From positions 9,367,001-9,431,000 of the forward strand of contig JANTQA010000070.1 of the NCBI GenBank assembly GCA_027625915.1: a stretch of DNA of 64,000 nucleotides. The letters run 5' to 3'. Both the position numbers and the translations under genes were made by a program. This DNA comes from Anaeramoeba flamelloides. Taxonomy: Eukaryota > Metamonada > Anaeramoebidae. The notes beneath the pieces are model-generated. The model saw only the letters and a program-made list of their open reading frames with translations. It was not told the origin of the DNA and searched no databases. This document shows, in pieces, positions 56,410 through 64,000 of the stretch. Within the stretch, counting starts at the first letter, position 1. The number at the start of each line of letters is the position of its first letter.

Positions 56410-58293
56410 ATGGATTTTTCTTTTGAATACGACACACAACAATTCAATGGATTTTTTGAAGATCTAGAACAAGTCTTCAATGAATCCAATATTGATCAAA
56501 ATGAAAGTCTTTACAAATTTGGAGGAGATCACCCTAATAAGAACAATACTATTAGCGGAAACGACAATTATACTATTTCAAATGATTTTGATATGTTAGC
56601 TAATGAGAATTTGGAAAAAAGCATTTCCTTTTCTGATGAAGAAAATATACCTTTTGATCTGGAAACTTCCTTGACAAGTTTAAACAATGACAAAAATGGA
56701 GATGATAACTCTCAAAATAATTTCCAATTTTTTGAATTCCCCGAGACAAATTTAAATTTAGAATCGAATGAATTAGACCTTAGTATCATCTCAACGCAAT
56801 TACCAAACGAAGAACTTTTATTACAAGAAGCAAATGAAACAAATAAACCCAATCGTGATATTGTAATTGGCAACAATGATAAAGATAAGAACATTAACAC
56901 TGAACAAAATTCTCATTCGATTTCTTCAACTAACCCATCCTCATCGTTATCGTCAACTTTTTTTGAACCAAATTGCAATACAAATAACATTAGCAATAAC
57001 AATAACAATAACAAAAACAACAGCACAACCGAAAACAACAACATGATCAAAAAAAACAGCAACACAACCAAAAATAAGAACACGATCAAAAAAAAACCCA
57101 ACAAAACCAAAAACAACAAAATCAAAAACAACAACATCAAAAATAACAACAATTCTGAGACTAATGATGATATTTCTAATATTAAAAATAATAAACGATC
57201 CAATCCTAGAAAAAGAAGATTAAGAAATCAAAAAAGCAACCAACAAAAAAGAACTGACTCATATATTATTGAATCTGGGAAAGAAGTTTTCAAATTATTA
57301 ACTGGCCAATTGTGGACTATTACCGGCGGTGCACCACAAAAAGTCTTAACACCATTCACCAAAGAATTAGCAAAAAATATTGGAAACGTTTTCAAAGCAA
57401 ATAAATTAGAAATTGATAATTTCCAATCACAATTAAAATATTTGCTGTCAAATTCAAGAAGAACTTTTACTGAATTTATTTTAGAAATTTTAATAAGTGT
57501 TTTAAGTTTACATTATTCCACTGAAACTACACCTGAAATTACAACTAAATTCCGAAGAATTTTAAAGGATGTAATAACAATTAATAAGAACAAGAATACG
57601 AATATGAATATGAATATGAATATGAATATGAATAACAAAGGAGGCAACAGTAAAGATAATTTACAAAATGATCAATTAAGAAACGAAAAGCAAAATAATG
57701 AACAAGACTCAAATGGAATTAAATTGCAATTGGAAGAAATATACCATGAGATTTTTACTCAAGATGTATTAATGTATTGGTTTAGCAAAAGGTTTATTGA
57801 TCGCCTGTCTTCCTTTTTCCCCGTCGAAGAACAACAAAAATTCTTTAGCAAGCATTTGTTTTTTCTAGGGAAATCCAAATTTATTTTATCTTGTTTATTA
57901 TTGGCTAAAGATTTAATGAAGCCACATGGAATTGTTGAACAATACAGCCAATTGATCAATTTAAATTATGATGAAAACCCCTTGAATCTATATTGTAACA
58001 ATAGGGGGAAAAAATTGAAATTAGTGAAAAATTTGATCACCAAATATTCTTTAAATAATGGTAATTATTGGTCAGTCATATCAAAGGATTACATTTCGAG
58101 AATCAAATTTACCACCGAAAATATTTGTCAATTTTCTCCTTTTAAGCAAATATTTGAAAATAATAAATTAGTTCAATTATCTAAAAAAAATAATTTTAAT
58201 CATCCTCATAAAAAACGTACCCTGGCAAGTAAAGATAATGAAGTACAAGTACAAATTAATGTTGATTGGCTATCAAAAACCGGTATTTTTTAA
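56410..58293 (+). CDS. Asn-rich protein with basic patch, unknown function
   Basis: Not recognised. About 627 residues from the ATG at 56410 (MDFSFEYDTQQFNGFFEDLE). That start has a better context (ACAAAATGG) than an in-frame ATG at 56353. Residues 1-150 are acidic, Asn/Ser-rich and activation-domain-like. Residues 200-275 are poly-Asn with Lys, encoded by AAC-rich repeats. A basic cluster RSNPRKRRLRNQKS follows (possible nuclear signal). Two folded-looking regions come next: about 300-395 (SGKEVFKLLTGQLWTITGGA onward) and about 455-620 (EIYHEIFTQDVLMYWFSKRF onward), separated by an (NM)n run from an AATATG hexanucleotide repeat (57597-57635). A nuclear regulatory protein is a guess from composition only. 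No introns. Confidence 0.75.
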   Translation: MDFSFEYDTQQFNGFFEDLEQVFNESNIDQNESLYKFGGDHPNKNNTISGNDNYTISNDFDMLANENLEKSISFSDEENIPFDLETSLTSLNNDKNGDDNSQNNFQFFEFPETNLNLESNELDLSIISTQLPNEELLLQEANETNKPNRDIVIGNNDKDKNINTEQNSHSISSTNPSSSLSSTFFEPNCNTNNISNNNNNNKNNSTTENNNMIKKNSNTTKNKNTIKKKPNKTKNNKIKNNNIKNNNNSETNDDISNIKNNKRSNPRKRRLRNQKSNQQKRTDSYIIESGKEVFKLLTGQLWTITGGAPQKVLTPFTKELAKNIGNVFKANKLEIDNFQSQLKYLLSNSRRTFTEFILEILISVLSLHYSTETTPEITTKFRRILKDVITINKNKNTNMNMNMNMNMNNKGGNSKDNLQNDQLRNEKQNNEQDSNGIKLQLEEIYHEIFTQDVLMYWFSKRFIDRLSSFFPVEEQQKFFSKHLFFLGKSKFILSCLLLAKDLMKPHGIVEQYSQLINLNYDENPLNLYCNNRGKKLKLVKNLITKYSLNNGNYWSVISKDYISRIKFTTENICQFSPFKQIFENNKLVQLSKKNNFNHPHKKRTLASKDNEVQVQINVDWLSKTGIF

Positions 58294-60323
58294 TAAATTT
58301 AGATTTATTATTCAAATATATTCACACACCTAGATATTCACACACACACACACAAATATTGCACGCATGCAAACATATAACTATTGGATTATATATGGTG
58401 ACAACAATTGTTGGTATTATATTTCAAATAATTGGATTACATGCTTTTGATCAAGACAACTCTTCTTTTTTGAATGCTGACAAAGAGATTGGCTTATTTA
58501 AATCCACACATTGGTATCTACATTTCTAATGATTTTGCAGTTATCGTAGAAACTTTTCAATTTTAATAGTATGTAAAATATATTATTTTAATTGAGATCT
58601 TTAATTGCCCACAAATTCTAAACAATTTCAAATTATTGAAATACACTTTTTCAAATCACAGTACTTTGCCTGTTTTATTATTTAACAAAAAAAAATAGAT
58701 ATATAAATATATAATTGCTCTTTTTTCTTTTTATTAAAAAAATAAAAAACCTATATTTACGAAAATACTTCTTTTAAATACCTTTATATTTGTATTGAAA
58801 AGTTTCTTGAAAAAGTAAAAAAAAAGTTTTTTACTTTTTTTGAAAGGAATTAATTTTAATTTTGCTTTTATTTTTAATTTTCATTTTTGGTTGGATTACA
58901 GCTTTTTAATAAGGAATATGGTTTAAATGATTTATTTTCTTGCCTATTTACGGTGAAGGTTTTTCATAATTTTAACAAGTAGTGTTCTTAATGAATCCGA
59001 AATATACAATACAAATGCTATCCATTTATTTTCGTTCGGGTATTTATCAACTTGTGTCAACAGATTAAAATTATTTATTTGTGTACACAATTATATTGAT
59101 AGTATTTTTTTTTTTTTTTAGTTTTTATTTTTTTGTTCTACTTTAAAACACCAAAAACTAAGCACTCGCAACAATTGCTAAGATGGTATTTTTTCCAATT
59201 AAGCTGGTCGAAGCTATTGGATAGTACTTGTGGAAAATTATATTTATAATTTCAATAAATTCCAACAATTTCATCATAAATCTATACTATTCTGAATTTG
59301 TAAGCTGTGTGAGTTATGTTTTATTATGAAAAAAAAAAAAAAAAAATATTTCAATCTTCAGAATAAAGACCACACTCTGTTTGATGTTGATGAAGATATA
59401 GTTTTAATATTTTAAAATCAAAATTCGCTTTGTACTTAGACTTTTAATTGATTTGAAAAAAAAAAAAAAATGCAGAATTTATCTTTTACAAACTTTTAAA
59501 GATAAAATCAATTGGCTCCTTACATCTGAAATAATAATAATTACCCAATACACATAATAGTATTTATTCTTTCAGAAACCGAACCTGATAAGAATTTTAT
59601 TTACTATATGGGTATTTTAGTAATAAAAGAAAAATATTGAAATATATTAAAATAGTAAAAATCTTTAAATACTTTTTAAATTATTTTAGGTTAAATAAAA
59701 TAGGATTTGATTTTTGTTTTAGTTGTGGTAAAATAAAGATTAATTATGAGTTTTTAATTAAACACCCAATAATCTTTATAAAAAATCCACATTTAAATTA
59801 ACAAACAAAATATTTATGTTATGATAACCTTGATTTTTATGTTTTTTAAAATAAATAAAGAATTTGAGATGAACCAAATTGATGACAATAATTATTGGAA
59901 AAAAAATAAAAGTTAAGCAAAATATTTTAGGTATTTCACTTGAAAATATATATAAAAAAATATAATTACATATGGAAAATTGCTAAACTCACCTTTTTGA
60001 GATATAAAACAATTACCCCCAGAGAAAAAAAAACAACCATTAAATTCAAATTCAACAAAGCAAAACAGTTTATAGTTGACATTTTCAATAATTCCTTTAA
60101 AAAAAAATATTTAAAAATAAAGATGATTATTTTGATTTCATATATCAAGTAGAAAAAAAAAACACTTTTAAAAGAAAAAACGCTATAATTCAATTTGTTT
60201 TTGATCTAATTTTTTTTTTTCAATTTTTTAGATGTAATTAATAAATTATAAATTTTATTTAACTTACTATATTTTAGTAATTTTTTTATGTAAAAAAAAT
60301 TATATAATTTTTACTCCGAAATA
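58294..60323. other. Intergenic, AT-rich
   Basis: Contains a (CA)n run near 58339-58352 right after the Asn-rich gene. A frame at 58266-58529 crosses this run and overlaps the gene's end; I regard it as fortuitous. Confidence 0.45.
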
Positions 60324-60520
60324 CAGTCAGTTCCACTTTTAATGTACAAACTTTCAACGAAATTTAAGGCCCAAAAATTATCTCAAATTAAAGCACAAAA
60401 TTCAGATTCAAGTAAAAATAAATTGTAAAAATTAAAATTCCAAATAATGTGCCTTAATTTGAGATTTTTTTGTGCCTTAAATTTCGTTGAAAGTTTGTGC
60501 CTTAAAAGCGAAACTGACTG
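60324..60520. mobile_element. TA-flanked 197-bp MITE, copy 2
   Basis: CAGTCAGTTCCACTTTTAA on the left and its near complement TTAAAAGCGAAACTGACTG on the right. Arms continue through ACTTTCAACGAAATTTAAGG and its complement. TA on both sides (60322-60323, 60521-60522). The CAGT start after a TA target is typical of Tc1/mariner ends. Same family and length as 22696-22893. Confidence 0.85.
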
Positions 60521-62196
60521 TAATATATTATGATACTAGTTCCTTTAGATCCATCAAAATAAATTATGAAAGCTAATTTATGTTTTTGAACTTTTTTTTT
60601 GAACTTTATTTTTAAATTAAAACAGTTTTTTGTTTTTTCGATCTTTTTAATTTCAAAAAACCATCTAATTTATATTTATATTATATATTGCATTTTCTTT
60701 TTTTTCCTTTCTACAATTATTATTCACTAAAAATAATACCTAGAAAGACGACCTAATTGTAAATTTAAGTAAAAAAAAAACATTTTGGAGATTCTGTTCA
60801 ACACTTAACTTTAAGTAGAAAGATAACTGAAAAAGCTTAGAGATTTCACCTTTTTTACAAGTTGTATAAAATATCTATTTTTAGAATTTTTTGTTGCTAT
60901 CCATCAAATTTTAGATTCTTTTTTCATTTTTAAAACAAATACTGTTTTCAAGACTAAAAACAAAAATAACCAGAACTTAAACTCATAGCCAATACCATCT
61001 TTTCAAGTTAGAGTTCTTCATTGAGAATATTTAAAAGTTCCTTGATTTTTTAAGCAAGAAAATTGTGATTTTTATTCTTTTTCCTTTTTATGTTTCTTAA
61101 TAAGGTGTTTGAGTGTACTTATCTAAAAATTTCTTCTTTATTTTTCTCTGAAAAAAAAAACACAAAATCATTTTTTGATTAATTGGACAATATTTTGAGT
61201 TACCTGAATTCAAAATTAAATTGGAATTTGACCTCAAAGCTTGTAAAGATAATTTGCCAAATTTGACAACAAACCCTTAAAGTTTTAATTTCTTCATAAT
61301 TAACTATTATTTTTCTTCTTAAACAGTAATTATTTTTACATGATCAATATAAATCTCTTATATCCGAATAAGGCACTTTGTGATTGGGTCAAACACTTTT
61401 TAATCATTCATGAGTAAAATTATTGTGAGGATTGCGAAAAATTATCAAAATATAATGAATTAGCAAAATGGTTGTTTGATTGTCAATCTTAAAATGTTGA
61501 AAATAAAATTATCATCAAACCCTCTAAGTTGTTCTTGTGTTTCTTCAGATAAAGTGATTAGTACCCAATTTGAGTAATTTTGAACCTATTTAAATATTCG
61601 AAAAAACATGACAGTAATTGTTGGGTAAAATTTCCCAAAAAGACAAACAAATAATAACTCTCAAAAATAGTTCATTTTTTCATTTTTATTACTCTTGAAA
61701 TAAACCTATTCCACTTTTGAATGACAACATCTACTGAGAGAGGTATACAAATTAAACGAGTAAGGTTTTTTTTTTCACTTTTTTCTCCTCTTAATTTTCT
61801 TTAGCAAACTTTCTTCAGAAAAACAAGAAGATAAAAAAAAAAAAAAAATAAACAAACAATCTTTTCAAAATTTGTTTCATTGTTCATCCACTCATTCTCT
61901 TTTATAAAAAGTAACAACCTATTTCACCAAACACAATAAGTGGTGTTGTTACACTTTTGATTTATTTCTCGAATGAATTTTATTTGCAAACTATTCGAAA
62001 AGATCTATTTTTAAGAAAAACACATTAATCTTTTTGTTCTACGAAGGCACTCCATTTTTTTCAATGATGTGTGCGGAGCTAAAATTTTCAAAAAAAACAA
62101 ATTCTTTTTCTTATAAATTTCCTTCAATTCTGGTCTCTAACAAAATTCCAAAAACTTGAAAAAAAAAAACAAAACAAAAAAAACAAAAACAAAAAG
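60521..62196. other. Intergenic, possible 5' region of the PH gene
   Basis: AT-rich. An ATG at 62064 opens MMCAELKFSKKTNSFSYKFP and could be the first exon of the following gene, but no strong donor follows. Confidence 0.35.
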
Positions 62197-63279
62197 GAAA
62201 TTGAAGAGGAAAGAAAAGAATATGAAAATGAGAGAGAGACTTTTATTGAACAATTTCTTCAAGTATTAAAAGCAAAAGATCAGGAGATAGGCGATATGGT
62301 GCGCCTCTTAGAGAAATTGACAAGCCACCATAACAAAGTGCTTGAAGCGATTGGGAAGCTTGAAAGGCAAAACCAAATGGGGGAAAAATATAATGTGCAA
62401 CTAAACCAGCTGAATCTCCAGCAACAATCATTAAGAAAACAGATCAATTCCAAGCTACCACAAGAATTGAAAATCCACAAAGAACAACTGGATCGGCTAG
62501 TGGTAAGGAAGGGCGAATTACAAAAAGAGGTAAGCAAAATGCAAAAGTTGATCGACGAAGAAGGAGGAGCATTCCATGAAATGTCAAAAACTGTTGAAGA
62601 GCTGACAGATCAAATCAAGCAAGCTGATCAAGAGCGCCAGGATATTCTCAGTTTGGCAAAGAAAAGAAGACAAGAATTACTTGAAAGGCATTCTCATCTC
62701 AATAATTTGCTTGAGGAAAAAAAAAACAATCCTAATTTTAATGTAAATACAAATACGAATTCAACAACGAACACGAACACAAATACAAATAATGGTATCA
62801 ACAACAACAACAACAATAATAATAATAATAACAATAATAATAATCATAATAATAATTCCCAAGAAAATCAACAAAGCCCAAAAATTGTCTCCAGAAGAAA
62901 TACACAATTGTCAAGCTCAATCAATTTAAAACGTGAAACGAGTAAACCCATCGAAAAGAAAAAATTCCCAACCCGTTCAGGAAAAGTTGATTTCCGTTCA
63001 GATAAAAAAAGAATGGGTAGGTATAAATGGTCGCATACTTTTATTAAATTAGAGAATGGGTCTCTTCAAATTTTTGATAAAGAAAATGGCAATTTAAAAA
63101 AAACCCTCGATATTTCTGGAGATTCACGCGCTTTTAAAAAGATTTCCGTTCAAAAAAGAAAGCATTGCCTTGAAATTAAAATGATGGATAACACAATTCA
63201 CATTTTTTCAGTTGATCGTTTGGATGACCTTTTGGTTTGGTATCGAGATTTAAGGGAATGCATAAATTCCAAATTTTAA
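62197..63279 (+). CDS. Coiled-coil protein with C-terminal PH domain, 5' end unresolved
   Basis: The frame is coding from at least 62197 (EIEEERKEYENERETFIEQF), well before the first in-frame Met at 62296. An upstream exon is therefore likely, with an acceptor AG at 62195-62196. Order: Glu/Arg-rich coiled coil with Gln- and Lys-rich heptads (to about 62720), an Asn/Thr linker made of AAC/AAT repeats (62740-62860), a Ser/Arg patch, then a pleckstrin-homology domain (about 62970-63270). The PH domain reads from RSGKVDFRSDKKRMGRYKWS through HTFIKLENGSLQIFD to the closing Trp helix LLVWYRDLRECI, which carries the conserved PH Trp. PH domains bind phosphoinositides or proteins, so membrane recruitment is expected; the partner is unknown. 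Confidence 0.82.
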   Translation, partial: EIEEERKEYENERETFIEQFLQVLKAKDQEIGDMVRLLEKLTSHHNKVLEAIGKLERQNQMGEKYNVQLNQLNLQQQSLRKQINSKLPQELKIHKEQLDRLVVRKGELQKEVSKMQKLIDEEGGAFHEMSKTVEELTDQIKQADQERQDILSLAKKRRQELLERHSHLNNLLEEKKNNPNFNVNTNTNSTTNTNTNTNNGINNNNNNNNNNNNNNNHNNNSQENQQSPKIVSRRNTQLSSSINLKRETSKPIEKKKFPTRSGKVDFRSDKKRMGRYKWSHTFIKLENGSLQIFDKENGNLKKTLDISGDSRAFKKISVQKRKHCLEIKMMDNTIHIFSVDRLDDLLVWYRDLRECINSKF

Positions 63280-63328
63280 CTCATTTGTTCATTAATGTAT
63301 GATGCCTATCTATACTTATATCTATATC

Positions 63329-63331
<3 letters not shown>

Positions 63332-63370
<39 letters not shown>
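63332..63370. repeat. (AT)n microsatellite
   Basis: About 20 AT units, 50 bp past the stop of the PH-domain gene. Confidence 0.92.
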
Positions 63371-63375
<5 letters not shown>

Positions 63376-64000
63376 ATATTATTTCAATTCATTGGTTTTA
63401 AATTAATTTATTTATTGGTTTTTGATTTTAATGAAAGAATAAAATAATTCCATGTTTTTTTAATTTCTTGTTGATCTTTTTATTTTTATTTTTATCCTTA
63501 ATTAAATTATGTTTTTTTATTTTTTTGCACTTACTAGATTTATCATCCCAAACATTAGAGGTTTTGATGATAACATATATCATCATGATATTAACAATAA
63601 AATGGTGGCAGCATTAAAAAAACCGTGATTAATCCAACTTTATCGCGAAAAATCATAAAAATTCGCAATATTCACATTCTCGCAAAAAAATGAAAAAACA
63701 TTTTTTTTGGAATCACCTTAAAAAAATCTCTTGACTTTTACAAAGCCGTAAGACTTTTAGAACGCTTTTTCACTTTAAAAATGTTTGAAAGTGTTTGTAA
63801 GGGTTATGAATTGTCTTCGATTGTTAGAAAGTTTTGAAAGATAGAAAACTTTTATATTAGGAATGATTTTGGTTTATTGAGAAAAAAAAATTTTTTTAAA
63901 TTCATTCTTTTTTTTTTAATAATTTTCACTTAAATAAAATCTCAAATGAATTTTATAATTATACTTATAATTATCCATTTCGAAAATACACTTGAATATA
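63371..64000. other. AT-rich end of window, no gene seen
   Basis: No supported frame, RNA gene or repeat. Confidence 0.5.

Noticed and set aside
58266-58529. 87-codon frame after the Asn-rich gene
   Set aside because: It starts inside that gene in another frame, runs through a (CA)n tract, and shows no domain.
59940-60193. Lys/Ile-rich and Phe-rich frames on opposite strands
   Set aside because: Low-complexity AT-rich DNA next to a MITE; no supporting signal.

Overview
The window looks like nuclear DNA of a very AT-rich, repeat-dense unicellular eukaryote. Most non-coding sequence is poly-A/T-rich. Genes are sparse, about ten convincing loci in 64 kb. Several are split by GT-AG introns of 43 to about 700 nt, and TAA, TAG and TGA all appear as stops. 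Proteins carry long Lys, Asn or Gln runs. The gene set (Rab and Ras GTPases, calcineurin B, RING-H2, PH domain, ABC half-transporter, ADP-dependent glucokinase, coiled coils) would suit an amoeboid or flagellate protist such as an Anaeramoeba-like metamonad or an amoebozoan. That placement is inference only. No bacterial, organellar, rRNA, tRNA or CRISPR signal was seen.

Layout. 1-6.8 kb: a 1.1 kb dispersed repeat, a two-exon ABC-2 half-transporter whose Walker A exon is not in view, and a small multi-pass membrane protein. 6.9-13.2 kb: degenerate interspersed repeats without recognisable genes. 13.2-16.7 kb: two TTAA-flanked inverted-repeat elements bracket a minus-strand gene for a membrane-anchored, Cys-containing, extremely Lys-rich protein, followed by a second copy of the 1.1 kb repeat. 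17.9-20.6 kb: a TA-flanked 534-bp element, then a four-exon Rab gene. 20.8-26.1 kb: a LINE 3' fragment and several miniature inverted-repeat elements. 26.2-27.7 kb: ADP-dependent glucokinase. 30-30.8 kb: a Lys/His-rich RING-H2 protein. 35.1-35.8 kb: a Gln-rich coiled coil. 36-40 kb: repeats and nested LINE remnants. 40.3-42.5 kb: a long coiled-coil protein with 28-residue tandem repeats. 43-47 kb: more LINE remnants and hairpin arrays. 47.4-47.6 kb: a Ras N-terminal fragment. 50.7-52.2 kb: a three-exon calcineurin B-like gene. 53-54.1 kb: third copy of the 1.1 kb repeat. 56.4-58.3 kb: an unrecognised Asn-rich protein. 62.2-63.3 kb: a coiled-coil plus PH-domain protein.

The genes do not form an operon or pathway. 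Several belong to signalling and membrane-traffic families (Rab, Ras fragment, calcineurin B, PH, RING). The most distinctive content is the mobile and foldback DNA. LINE remnants carry nested modular hairpins that begin with a GTTAG motif. Paralogous empty sites inside the window show that at least one TA-flanked element and the hairpin arrays are insertions. All exon joins were deduced by eye from splice consensus, phase and family similarity, so they are models.
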